Source of the DNA: RGIG6165 sp045545175
Lineage (GTDB): Bacteria > Bacillota > Clostridia > Oscillospirales > Feifaniaceae
NCBI GenBank assembly: GCA_045545175.1
Contig: JAZQAK010000006.1
Coordinates: 1-64,000 of the forward strand
Length of the DNA: 64,000 nucleotides
Reading direction: 5' to 3'
Below the pieces are notes generated by a model. The model had not been told where the DNA came from and ran no database searches. It saw only the letters and a program-made list of their open reading frames with translations. The number at the start of each line of letters is the position of its first letter. Within the stretch, counting starts at the first letter, position 1. The position numbers and the translations under genes were made by a program. This document shows, in pieces, positions 23,973 to 32,217 of the stretch.

Positions 23973-24837
23973 ATATGTTTATAAGTTCGTAATCTGTCTT
24001 ACCCAGACCAAGTTTTTCCGCAACGTTAACGGTGTGAATACCGTTTCGTGATTCTATACGCTCGATTAGTGCGGCTTTTCCTCTATCGTCGGAGGCGTAT
24101 ACCGCATCGACGGCAGCCTTGTCTACGGCAACGGGGTCAACGGATGCAAATATGCCGATGTCTGCCATTTCGGGCTCTTTCGGATGGCTGTTACAGTCAC
24201 AGTCAACTGAAAGCCTGTTTGCTACGTTGATATAAACTATATTTTCACTGCCCATATGGTCTATAACTGCCTTGTCAGCCTCTGCCATACACTCGAGGAA
24301 GGAATCGTGGTCTGCAGTCCACAAATTCTCGGGAACACCCACACCGTGTATGTGTGCCTTACCGTGAGATGAGGCGATACCTATCGACATATTTTTGAGT
24401 GCACCCCCGAAACCGCCCATTTCATGTCCCTTGAAATGAGAGAGTATGAGCATGGAATCGTATTTGAGAAAGCCTTTTCCGACGAAGTTCTCGGTCAGAT
24501 GCTTTCCGCCCGTAACGGGAAGTGAGGCTTCACCTTCAGCGTCCATTACCTCACAGGGTGCAATGGCGGAAAAACCGTGTTCTTCTATGGCTTTAAGATG
24601 CTCTTTAGTATCATAACGCCTGCCCTTGTAGGCGGTATTGCATTCAACTATCGTTCCCGAAAGTTTTGTAACGAGAGGCTCTATAAGTTCGGGCTTTAGG
24701 TAGTTGTGACCGCCGGGCTCACCCGTTGATATTTTAACTGCAACCTTTCCTTTGAGGTTGACGCCGAGTGCCTCGTATATTTTAACGAGTGAATCGGGTG
24801 TAATTTCCTTAGTAAAATAGACTTTTGACTTGCTCAT
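23971..24837 (-). CDS. DUF362 domain protein without ferredoxin domain
   Basis: 288 aa of the DUF362 family, with KISTGEPGGHNYLKPELI, LSHFKGHEMGGFGGALKN, DHMGSENIVYINVANRLSVD and SVDPVAVDKAAVDAV. Many DUF362 proteins carry a 2x[4Fe-4S] ferredoxin insertion; only scattered Cys (VDCDCNSHP) are seen here, so this is the short form. No verified biochemical role. Its promoter shares a -35 box with the divergent lipid kinase gene. Confidence 0.85.
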   Translation of the reverse strand: MSKSKVYFTKEITPDSLVKIYEALGVNLKGKVAVKISTGEPGGHNYLKPELIEPLVTKLSGTIVECNTAYKGRRYDTKEHLKAIEEHGFSAIAPCEVMDAEGEASLPVTGGKHLTENFVGKGFLKYDSMLILSHFKGHEMGGFGGALKNMSIGIASSHGKAHIHGVGVPENLWTADHDSFLECMAEADKAVIDHMGSENIVYINVANRLSVDCDCNSHPKEPEMADIGIFASVDPVAVDKAAVDAVYASDDRGKAALIERIESRNGIHTVNVAEKLGLGKTDYELINI

Positions 24838-24861
24838 AATGCTTCACTCCTTTATGAAAAT

Positions 24862-24889
24862 ATTATATCACACAAACGGGTATTTGCAA
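24862..24889 (-). promoter_or_regulatory. Promoter of the DUF362 gene, shared -35 box
   Basis: Read on the minus strand: TTGCAA (24889-24884), a 16-bp spacer, TGA then TATAAT (24867-24862). The -35 hexamer is self-complementary and serves the opposite promoter too. Confidence 0.65.
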
Positions 24890-24911
24890 ATTCGCTTTTT
24901 GAGTATATAAT
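24884..24911 (+). promoter_or_regulatory. Promoter of the lipid kinase gene, shared -35 box
   Basis: TTGCAA (24884-24889), a 16-bp spacer and TATAAT (24906-24911). This is the mirror image of the divergent promoter. Confidence 0.65.
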
Positions 24912-24942
24912 GTAGTTAAGTTTAACGGTTTTGGAGAATTTT

Positions 24943-25833
24943 ATGAAACATCTTTTTCTTGTCAGCGAAGCAAATTCCGTGAAGAATAAAATCACCGAAA
25001 TGATAGAGCGTGAATGTGACGGTCTTGACTATGAAATATTCGTATCTTCTTCAAGGGAGGATACGTTTAATAAAGCACGCAGCGAAGCGCAGACGGGGGA
25101 AGAACTGTGTGTATACGCCTGCGGAGGTGACGGGGCACTCAATCTTGCGGCAAATGCCGTATACGGTTATGACAACGTCACCCTCTCGGTAATACCCGTA
25201 GGCACGGGCAATGATTTCGTGCGACAGTTTGGCGGTAAAAAGGCGTTTCTTACTCTGTCGCATATAAAAGACGGCGTAACCAAAGAGATAGATATCCTGA
25301 AAGCCAATGATATGATGTGTATAAATATGCTCAATATCGGGTTTGACGAATCCGTTGCCCGTAAGGTCAACGAACTTCGAGGAAAGCCTTTTATGTCAAA
25401 TTCCGGTGCATATACTATCGGCGTTGCAATGCAATTCTTGAGTTTTCCAAAGGAAAAACTTCGTATAGAGTATGATGACGGAAACGTTTATGACGGTGAG
25501 TTTACTCTGACCTATATTGCTAACGGCAGGTATTGCGGCGGCGGTTACAATGCGGCGTCCGTTGCAAAGGTTGACGACGGGCTTATGGACGTTATGACGG
25601 TGTACCCGCTGTCGAGATTTAAATTTATCGGAATAGTAGGGGATTATCGTAAGGGTAAAATTATAGGCAATAAAAAGCATGAGTCGCTTTATGAAATTCA
25701 CAAGACAAAGAGAGTCGTTTTAAGCAAAGATACCCCGTTTTACGTATGTGTTGACGGTGAAACGGTACAGACCGACAGGCTCGAAGTAAGTGTTATTGAA
25801 AATGCGATAAAATTCAAATATCCGAGGATATAA
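24943..25833 (+). CDS. Diacylglycerol kinase-family lipid kinase
   Basis: Soluble DgkB/YegS/BmrU-type kinase expected to phosphorylate diacylglycerol or a related lipid at the membrane. Seen: the nucleotide-binding motif GGDGALN (about residue 59), PVGTGNDFVRQF, and a C-terminal beta domain with YCGGGYNAA and DDGLMDV. 296 aa from the ATG at 24943, which follows TGGAG; an in-frame TTG at 24931 is less likely. Confidence 0.9.
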   Translation: MKHLFLVSEANSVKNKITEMIERECDGLDYEIFVSSSREDTFNKARSEAQTGEELCVYACGGDGALNLAANAVYGYDNVTLSVIPVGTGNDFVRQFGGKKAFLTLSHIKDGVTKEIDILKANDMMCINMLNIGFDESVARKVNELRGKPFMSNSGAYTIGVAMQFLSFPKEKLRIEYDDGNVYDGEFTLTYIANGRYCGGGYNAASVAKVDDGLMDVMTVYPLSRFKFIGIVGDYRKGKIIGNKKHESLYEIHKTKRVVLSKDTPFYVCVDGETVQTDRLEVSVIENAIKFKYPRI

Positions 25834-25865
25834 AAAACATCCAACTGACTCAGTTGGATGTTTTT
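25834..25865. terminator. Bidirectional terminator
   Basis: AACATCCAACTG and CAGTTGGATGTT around ACT, with A-runs and T-runs on both sides. Confidence 0.85.
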
Positions 25866-26377
25866 TCTTTCTTTATTTCGGAAAAATATGCGGTTAAATA
25901 CATACTGTGTGAAACGGAAACTATAACGTTTCTGAAAAATTCCTTCGTATCCGTGTTGGTGACACCGAGATTCTTTTCAGGCTCATCCTTCAGACCAAAG
26001 ACGTACTGAAGCATATTCTCAAGCTCACAGCAGAAGTAATCGTAAGCCATAGACAGCGTATACGTGCGCTTCTGCAAATCGAAAAGTTCTACGATGTTTT
26101 CGAGTGAAAGGACGTTTTTTGTGACGGTGATGAACATAAGATATGCAATCTGGTCAGCATAGTACTGCTTTTTCTGCGGAGAGGGGACAAAGCCTTTTTT
26201 TACGTAGTTGCTTATCATCGACGTCGTTATTTCCGCAAGGCCGACCTGATTTAAATAACCGTTTATGTACTTTGCCACCTGCTCAAGATAGAGGCCTACC
26301 GTGGGAAGCTCGTTGTATCTGGGCAAATGAAAGTTCATTACCGTGTTTTTCAAGCGATTTTTCATTTCAGTATTCAT
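25850..26377 (-). CDS. DUF1836 domain protein
   Basis: 175 aa. An N-terminal region resembling a small DNA-binding (MerR/HTH-like) module (TTSMISNYVKKGFVPSP, then KKQYYADQIAYLMFI) matches the DUF1836 pattern common in Clostridia. No signal peptide. Probably a regulator, but the target is unknown. The start at 26377 was chosen for N-terminal fit; a codon at 26413 extends into unrelated sequence, and the ribosome-binding site is weak. Confidence 0.75.
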   Translation of the reverse strand: MNTEMKNRLKNTVMNFHLPRYNELPTVGLYLEQVAKYINGYLNQVGLAEITTSMISNYVKKGFVPSPQKKQYYADQIAYLMFITVTKNVLSLENIVELFDLQKRTYTLSMAYDYFCCELENMLQYVFGLKDEPEKNLGVTNTDTKEFFRNVIVSVSHSMYLTAYFSEIKKEKTSN

Positions 26378-26418
26378 AACACTAATTATATTGAAAAGAT
26401 ATTTCTTTGTCAATAAGC

Positions 26419-27255
26419 CTACTTTTTGAGTTTTCTTGCACCGATTTTATCGAGGATTTCTCCGCAGATGTCGGGATGGTCACACGTAAAGCCGAGTGCA
26501 CCTCGCTCATATGCCATACGGTAATGTTCTTCGTTTGTGTCCATTGAAAAATGTACGCAAGGCTTAATACCCATAAGTTCAAATTCTTTGAATCTTGCCT
26601 CGTCGGCTACGGGATTCGGATTTCTTGCAGGGAAGCCCTGAGCATCCTTTGCACCGCTGTTGAAGATACAAACTTCGTCATAATATTTGTACGGATCTAT
26701 CTTTTCGTAACCTTTCATTTTCTGTTTGGGATAAAAACCGTGGAAGGAAAATTCGTCCTTGGTGTAGCGCGTGCGAAGCCATTCAGCAAGGCCTGCCGAG
26801 AAGGTTAGTACTGTAAGTCTTTCTTTGCCGTAAAGGCCATATTCTTTGCAGAGTGAAAGTGTCAGTCCTGCAGAAGCGTATGCAAAGTCACCAAGGTCTT
26901 CGGGATAATCCTTGAGTTCGAGAAGAACACGGATGTCGGGACGGGTCGCCATAAGCTCGAGAAATTCTTCAAAGGTGGGTATTTTTTCACCCTTGAATTC
27001 TTCACTGAAATGGCTTCCTACATCAGCCTGACGAACTTCTTCAAGTGTAAGACGGCAGATTTCGCCCGTTTTATCGGTGATGCGGTCAAGTTTTGCGTCG
27101 TGGAATACGACAATATGGTAGTCCTTGGTCATGTGGACGTCCATTTCTATGGAGTCAATGTCAAGTTCAAGAACCTTTCTAAAGCCAAGCATTGTGTTTT
27201 CGGGGTATTTACCTCTCCATCCTCTGTGACCTGTGAGTGTAACTTTTTTATCCAT
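26419..27255 (-). CDS. Glycerophosphodiester phosphodiesterase
   Basis: Hydrolyses glycerophosphodiesters from phospholipid turnover to glycerol 3-phosphate and an alcohol. TIM-barrel GDPD family: GHRGWRGKYPENTMLGF with the catalytic His, SIEMDVHMTKD, VVFHDAKLDR with the second catalytic His, and VLLELKDY. 278 aa, cytosolic. It is the last recognisable chromosomal gene before the accessory island. Confidence 0.93.
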   Translation of the reverse strand: MDKKVTLTGHRGWRGKYPENTMLGFRKVLELDIDSIEMDVHMTKDYHIVVFHDAKLDRITDKTGEICRLTLEEVRQADVGSHFSEEFKGEKIPTFEEFLELMATRPDIRVLLELKDYPEDLGDFAYASAGLTLSLCKEYGLYGKERLTVLTFSAGLAEWLRTRYTKDEFSFHGFYPKQKMKGYEKIDPYKYYDEVCIFNSGAKDAQGFPARNPNPVADEARFKEFELMGIKPCVHFSMDTNEEHYRMAYERGALGFTCDHPDICGEILDKIGARKLKK

Positions 27256-27369
27256 TTCTAAGATCCTTTCATATGAGAGTTTAATTTACTTTAATATATA
27301 TGAATAGAAGCGCTTTTTCAATAATTTTTAAAAATTTTATGGAATATCTTTGAGTCAAGTGAAAAAAGA

Positions 27370-27475
27370 ACAGATACACAAAGTGCTAAACCGAGTATGA
27401 ACCCGCGAAGCAGACTAAGTGCATCTGTCAACAACAGTAAATCAGAAAAGAAGCCTGTTGTCAAGAATTGTCTTT
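27370..27475 (+). repeat. Inverted repeat with CTGTTGTCAAG tail (copy 1)
   Basis: ACAGAT (27370-27375) and ATCTGT (27423-27428) are short arms about 47 bases apart. They are followed by the tail AAATCAGAAAAGAAGCC, then TGTTGTCAAGAA. Same design as the copies at 27.5, 59-60.7 and 62.7 kb. No gene was seen between 27256 and 27747. Confidence 0.5.
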
Positions 27476-27498
27476 CGGCTGATATATGTATGATAAAG

Positions 27499-27603
27499 AA
27501 AAAGATGCCTCGCAAAGAAGTTCGGGCAGCTCTGTGCCGTCGCTATTGAACGAAGCATCTTTTTACAAAGACAACTTATCATAAAGTAAAACTGTTGTCA
27601 ATA
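27499..27603 (+). repeat. Inverted repeat with CTGTTGTCAA tail (copy 2)
   Basis: Perfect 10-bp arms AAAAAGATGC (27499-27508) and GCATCTTTTT (27555-27564), then the tail ACAACTTATCATAAAG with TAAAACTGTTGTCAAT (27570-27602). ACAAC and GTTGT at the tail ends can also pair. Confidence 0.6.
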
Positions 27604-27661
27604 TATTTTCTTAACGCAAAATGCCCTCTCAGGTTTCGAATCTCTCTGATTTCATTAAAAC

Positions 27662-27689
27662 AAAAAAGCACCCACAAGGGTGCTTTTTT
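27662..27689. terminator. Bidirectional terminator at the island's left end
   Basis: AAAAAAGCACCC aca AGGGTGCTTTTTT, downstream of the minus-strand gene ending at 27748. Confidence 0.8.
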
Positions 27690-27747
27690 GTTATGGCATA
27701 TAACCCGATGAATGATACATTTCGCAAGTTTTGAAAAGAACGGTGCA

Positions 27748-28665
27748 TTATGCTGCGACGCCTTTTTTTACCTGTTCGCGAACATTATTCGCATCTGCGA
27801 TCATGCGGTCAACAGCCGGTGTGTTTACCCGCTCTATGGTAGTATCGTTCGGTGCATCCAGCACCAGCTGAACCGCACACATGCGATGGAGCAATTGTGC
27901 AAGTGCGATCGCATTCTTTACTGCCAGTTTCTCTGCCTTGGAGAATTTTTCCCAGTCGGTCTTTCTGGCAATGATTTTCTGTACTTTGTGAAGGTGCTTA
28001 AAGTACGGTTCCTTTACCTCCATGAATGTTTTATGGAAGCGTTTTGCCGTCTTATCCAGTTCCTTGTAATACACGAGGATGCTTTCTACATCGGCTTCAA
28101 TCTTCTTTGCCAACTTTACTTTTTCTGCCGATCGGTGAAGCATCTTGGCACCCATGGCACAAAGAACGATACCGCCAAGAAGCGCGCCCGGTGCCAGTGC
28201 AAGTATTGATCCAGTGCCCATCGCAGCTACGCCTACTGCGCCACCGACTGCCATGCCACCGACGCCGCCTGCTGCAGCCTCAATCGCCATTGCTAGTTGC
28301 TTGAATTCTGCTGGCTTGAAGCTGGGTAACTCAATACCTTCGATGGACAATTCGTATTCGGGTCGCTGCTGGATGCTTTGTATTACATCGGCCAGTTCAC
28401 CAAAGCTTCTGTATATTTCCATCTTGGTTTCGCCCAAATCGGCCAGCATAGCTTCTACTTTCACACGGCCTTCATCGTGCTTCTTCAGCGCAACGGCCTT
28501 GATGCGTTCTGCGCGCTTGTTTCTCTTATGGGCGACGGCTATTTCTACACCGGCTCCTGCTCCAGCAGCTAAGCCCACACCACCCATTACCTTGAGTGTG
28601 GTTTTACCTGCCTTCGATCCAAAAAACTTGGCAAGCCATTCGAATAGTTTTTTAAATATCCACAT
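27748..28665 (-). CDS. Glycine-rich membrane protein of unknown function (island gene A)
   Basis: 305 aa, not recognised. Seen: an N-terminal amphipathic stretch (MWIFKKLFEWLAKFFG) and a small Gly/Ala-rich hydrophobic segment (MGGVGLAAGAGAGVEIAVA). A long helical region follows, then a pronounced glycine-zipper membrane segment near residues 130-175 (GGVGGMAVGGAVGVAAMG; GALLGGIVLCAMG) and a C-terminal helical domain. Glycine zippers of this type are common in membrane-disrupting or channel-forming proteins, but no function is assigned. It is the last gene of a minus-strand run starting 24 bases after gene B. GC is visibly higher than in the chromosomal genes, suggesting transfer. Confidence 0.7.
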   Translation of the reverse strand: MWIFKKLFEWLAKFFGSKAGKTTLKVMGGVGLAAGAGAGVEIAVAHKRNKRAERIKAVALKKHDEGRVKVEAMLADLGETKMEIYRSFGELADVIQSIQQRPEYELSIEGIELPSFKPAEFKQLAMAIEAAAGGVGGMAVGGAVGVAAMGTGSILALAPGALLGGIVLCAMGAKMLHRSAEKVKLAKKIEADVESILVYYKELDKTAKRFHKTFMEVKEPYFKHLHKVQKIIARKTDWEKFSKAEKLAVKNAIALAQLLHRMCAVQLVLDAPNDTTIERVNTPAVDRMIADANNVREQVKKGVAA

Positions 28666-28689
28666 GTCTATATCTCCTTGCCAATGTTA

Positions 28690-30258
28690 TTAACCGAATC
28701 TCAGCTTGTTATTGGGATTGCCCATAAATTCATCGAAATCACCGCTCCAAGGAGCAGGAATTGCAAGCACCTCAAATGCTGTAGTGAGGATACCGTCCAG
28801 TTCTTCGTCATCATTTGCCATGTATATTTCGTCAGCAATATTCTGGAAGCGCTCCGTGTCTTTGCGGAACTGCTCAACATCCACGGCCGCGATCTGTGCC
28901 GCATATGTCTCGAAATCGTATGCGATTTGACAGAAGCTCTGATCCTCTGTTAGATACATATTCAGCGCCGTTATGGCTTTGTTGATGAATTTGCTGCGGT
29001 CGAGTACCAGTAGCATCGTACACGAAATCAGTCCACTAACCAGCGTGGAACAGAAAATTCTAATAGGCGTTCCCACCGTGGGATCTGCGCCGATCGGTGT
29101 CTTTGCAATTATATCACCGACCTTTGTACCAACCAACACGCTTGCGCCTGTGCCGAGGATAACTGTTGCAGCCTCAATCCGATCACCAAGTAACAGGTCG
29201 TTTGGATTGAACAGGAGTACATTTGCCACCTGCACAACTGCCGCGTATACCTGTCGCAGGTTTCGGATTGTCTTTTCATCAATTTCGAAGAAAATGTTGC
29301 AAATTGTGGTAGTGAGACTTGCCAGCGAGCCAGCAATAAAGCCTAATCCGAAACTTTCCAAAAGCCCTTTGCGCTTTGCGATGATATTTTCTAAACTCTT
29401 TTTCACACCACGCTCCAGCGCAGCATAATAATCCTTGATTTCGCCATTGTCGGGGACGGTCAACATTTCCTCTTTGCAAGCAAACCATAACTCGACGAAA
29501 ACAAAACCAAGTGCCTGTCTGGCACCCATCTCTATACCACGCGCTCCTGCGGCTGCAATTGCGTCACCCCAAAAATCGCCACTTGAGTAGTAGGCCTGCG
29601 CCAGCTTTGCTTCGTACTTTTCGCGTGATTCCCGATCGACAGCCCGCATTTGCTGCTGCACATCTTCTGGAATAGCATCACCTTTTTTGTCGAGAAATGC
29701 GTCGACGGTCATATCGCTTTTCTGCTTGTTTAGCGACTCATTTGTGAATTTGAGATTATCTGGTGAGTTTGCGAGATCTCTGCCGTCGAGCCCTGCAAGA
29801 ACACGGCCGGGATCTTCATGAATTTCATGTGCAGAAATGACATGGTCAAGGTTTGCTCTGCGTTCTTTGCCTAACGCGCTGGCTCTACTGTATGCTACGG
29901 TGTTTCCGGGGACATACGCATCCTGCTGCATAGCACCAGTCTCATTAAATGTCCTTCTTGCTGACTGCGCAATTTCAAGATACTGCGGATGTGTATGATA
30001 TGCCTTCGCATCATAACCACCACGAGCATCGTATGCAGCTCGATGCTCATCGCTCTTAAAACCGCTGCTTCTGACACTACGAATGCTGTCCACATCGCCG
30101 CCTTGCTGATCCTGCACAAGGAAGTCGAGGCCGAATGATGTTACCAAACTGTGGAGCACCACGTGCTCATATGACTGCCAGATGCCGTTAAACACATTGC
30201 CATTAGGGTCAGCGCATTTTGTGTCCGCTAATGTTGCTATATAATTCTTTGCTTCCAT
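28690..30258 (-). CDS. HNH-like nuclease domain plus membrane domain protein (island gene B)
   Basis: 522 aa. Residues about 130-185 look like an HNH/ββα-metal nuclease core: LDHVISAHEIHEDPGR supplies the Asp-His start and SPDNLKFTNESLNKQKSD the Asn and Lys-rich end. The rest is helical, with hydrophobic stretches near 298-322 (FGLGFIAGSLASLTTTICNI) and in the last third (TVILGTGASVLVG; IFCSTLVSGLISCTMLLVL), so it is probably membrane-associated. No signal peptide. It pairs with gene A downstream and the EVE-HNH gene upstream. Higher GC and different codon use from the chromosome. A nuclease linked to membrane segments fits a defence effector, but this is inference; I do not recognise the family. 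Confidence 0.65.
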   Translation of the reverse strand: MEAKNYIATLADTKCADPNGNVFNGIWQSYEHVVLHSLVTSFGLDFLVQDQQGGDVDSIRSVRSSGFKSDEHRAAYDARGGYDAKAYHTHPQYLEIAQSARRTFNETGAMQQDAYVPGNTVAYSRASALGKERRANLDHVISAHEIHEDPGRVLAGLDGRDLANSPDNLKFTNESLNKQKSDMTVDAFLDKKGDAIPEDVQQQMRAVDRESREKYEAKLAQAYYSSGDFWGDAIAAAGARGIEMGARQALGFVFVELWFACKEEMLTVPDNGEIKDYYAALERGVKKSLENIIAKRKGLLESFGLGFIAGSLASLTTTICNIFFEIDEKTIRNLRQVYAAVVQVANVLLFNPNDLLLGDRIEAATVILGTGASVLVGTKVGDIIAKTPIGADPTVGTPIRIFCSTLVSGLISCTMLLVLDRSKFINKAITALNMYLTEDQSFCQIAYDFETYAAQIAAVDVEQFRKDTERFQNIADEIYMANDDEELDGILTTAFEVLAIPAPWSGDFDEFMGNPNNKLRFG

Positions 30259-30310
30259 GCTGCCACCCTTCTTTTATATAAAACTGTTTTCACTGTTAAT
30301 ATGCACATAG

Positions 30311-31348
30311 CTATTCTTGAATTAACAGTAACCCTTTGTCAAATGATTCCTTTGTAAAAGTAGTAGAAATACCATTATCAAAAGTAATCCTCACTGTTGT
30401 ATCAGTTTCGCTTTTAACAATACCAGGTCCAAATTTTGCGTTAGTGTGGAAGACTCGCTGTCCCACAAAGTGTTTTTTAGAAATCTCAGAAACGTTTATC
30501 TTTGGTGTTGTATTGGGAGTAATATCTATTTGAGGTTGTAAGCGTACAGGAGGTACGCTGGTGGAGGCAACCTTCTTACTTCCTGTACTTTTCAGTGCTA
30601 CTCTTAGTTCTTCCGTGGACATTGTTTCTCCACCAGGGACTCTATGGATCATTGCATGGCAATTAGGACAAACAGGGATCAGGTCTTTCTTATAATCTAC
30701 AACGTAATCTTTTTTGATGGTATGTAACGGACGCAGGTGGTGAATATGGATGAACCCTTCTCCTAAAGCTCCATATTTTTCTCCAAAATTCAGGCCGCAA
30801 ATAACACAACTAGCCCCATGGTGTTCGATACATTTCCTGCGTGCGATAGAACTGCGTTCGTATCTGTCAACTTTCACGCTACGGATATGGCCTTCGTGGT
30901 ATTGCTCCTGTTCGTTAATATCAGGAAAGAAACCATCTGAATAATAATCATTGAACTGGTTATTAATATATGCATGCAATTCAGGGGACACCTTCACTGG
31001 TCCTTGTGGTGCCGCGCTTAAGCCGTGGGCAACGAGAGATTCTAAGCTCAAACGGTTAGTATCTACCTGCTCCAGAAGTTTGAGACGCGCATATAACCCC
31101 GCCTTGGATTTTTCATATTCATTGTAGTCTATCCAGAACTGTGCGTCATCAATACACTCAGAAAAAGGCACGGAGTGTTTTACGACCTCACATTTATACA
31201 TAACACGCTTGAAAGGTCTTGTGCAGTAGATATAAACGATTTCACCCACACTGTACTTGGCGCGCTGCCGCCAGTCGATAAAACCATTAGTGGCAAAAGA
31301 GCTCGCATGGTCATACATATTTCCGTTGGCTGATATCATCCATATCAT
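30311..31348 (-). CDS. EVE/PUA-like plus McrA-type HNH restriction endonuclease (island gene C)
   Basis: 345 aa with three parts. Residues 1-75 resemble a PUA/EVE-like base-reading domain (MIWMISANGNMYDHASSF; VGEIVYIYCTRPFKRV). Residues 160-240 are a McrA-type HNH nuclease: CVICGLNFGEKYG, FIHIHHLRPL and DLIPVCPNCHAMIHR give Cys181, Cys184, His203, His204, Cys227, Cys230 and His235. Residues 290-340 form a small Tudor/SH3-like barrel (VGQRVFHTNAKFGPGIVKSE) as seen at the end of some helicases. Related EVE-HNH proteins cut DNA carrying modified cytosines (type IV restriction), so the expected job is attack on modified phage DNA. 52 bases upstream of gene B; same strand. Confidence 0.8.
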   Translation of the reverse strand: MIWMISANGNMYDHASSFATNGFIDWRQRAKYSVGEIVYIYCTRPFKRVMYKCEVVKHSVPFSECIDDAQFWIDYNEYEKSKAGLYARLKLLEQVDTNRLSLESLVAHGLSAAPQGPVKVSPELHAYINNQFNDYYSDGFFPDINEQEQYHEGHIRSVKVDRYERSSIARRKCIEHHGASCVICGLNFGEKYGALGEGFIHIHHLRPLHTIKKDYVVDYKKDLIPVCPNCHAMIHRVPGGETMSTEELRVALKSTGSKKVASTSVPPVRLQPQIDITPNTTPKINVSEISKKHFVGQRVFHTNAKFGPGIVKSETDTTVRITFDNGISTTFTKESFDKGLLLIQE

Positions 31349-31368
31349 ATGTTTTCTCCTGTTCGTGT

Positions 31369-32217
31369 TTATTTATTAAACAAATCCTTCATAATGGCAT
31401 CCAGGTCCGTTGCGCCAGAGTTTACTTCTGGTACCAGAAAACGCCGTACACCATCGTTACAAATCTGCTCTATTCCAGAAATGAAGAGCGTTTTCACTTC
31501 TTGGTTATCTCCAAAATAAGTATCAAGGTTGCCAGCGTGTGCCACCCATCTGCCGGTGGCGCTTTTCTTTTTGCCCCAAATATGAATACCTTTGATCAGA
31601 TCTCTGTAAGAGATAAGGGAGTCGATAGCTGCTTGATACTTTTCTTCTTTAAACTTTAGTGTGTCAATCCCTTCGGCAGTAAGCAATTGCGGGAAATCCA
31701 AAACTATGCCCAAATTAAGATCGCATTGCCGTATAACCTCACAAAGTGCAGCAATTTCTTTTGCTTTTCCTACCAGAAACTTGCCGCCGTGATATACCGC
31801 ACCGGATCTGTTTTCAATGACTATAGTAGTATCCGGATATACAGCGTGGATTTTTTGCTCAAAAATGCGATATCGTTCAGAAAACTCCTCTAGAGAGCAA
31901 TAATCATTAAACGGAGGGTGAATCTCTATAATTGTGGGAGATTTATGGCCCTGTGTCAGCCTAATAATGAAGGTGGAGAATTCTTCAGCCCACTCATTGG
32001 ATTTCCAAAGCTGCGGAACACCATCTTTATTTGCTTCGCAAAGAATTGAAAATGCAGCTATGAGCTCAGTATCAAACTTTCGCTTTCCATAACTGTATTC
32101 GGTATGAAGAGAATATGCTTCCGCGGCTTCGATATAAGTGATTATACTTGTAGAATCGAACGTGATCGTTTGATACATATTGAAAACAGACACGGTATAA
32201 GCGGGCAACACGACCAA
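31369..32217 (-). CDS. AP-endonuclease-2-like TIM-barrel protein, 5' end probably disrupted (island gene D)
   Basis: 282 aa in the longest frame. Strand ends carry the metal-ligand pattern of the xylose-isomerase-like / endonuclease IV superfamily: SLHTEYSYG, IIEIHPPFND, IVIENRSG, IVLDFPQ, KGIHIWGKK and VPEVNSGA. The substrate is unknown (sugar isomerase or DNA lesion endonuclease). The first about 35 codons (MVVLPAYTVSVFNMYQTITF) overlap, antisense, the 5' end of the phage gene at 32104 and do not look like a native first barrel strand. An alternative ATG lies at 32178. A recombination junction near 32100-32160 probably removed the true start and promoter. Confidence 0.6.
   Translation of the reverse strand: MVVLPAYTVSVFNMYQTITFDSTSIITYIEAAEAYSLHTEYSYGKRKFDTELIAAFSILCEANKDGVPQLWKSNEWAEEFSTFIIRLTQGHKSPTIIEIHPPFNDYCSLEEFSERYRIFEQKIHAVYPDTTIVIENRSGAVYHGGKFLVGKAKEIAALCEVIRQCDLNLGIVLDFPQLLTAEGIDTLKFKEEKYQAAIDSLISYRDLIKGIHIWGKKKSATGRWVAHAGNLDTYFGDNQEVKTLFISGIEQICNDGVRRFLVPEVNSGATDLDAIMKDLFNK

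Noticed and set aside
27630..27652. TTTCGAATCTCTC resembling a tRNA T-arm, possible left attachment site
   Set aside because: Only 12 bases match the tRNA-Ser T-arm and they lie in the opposite orientation to that expected for a direct att repeat.
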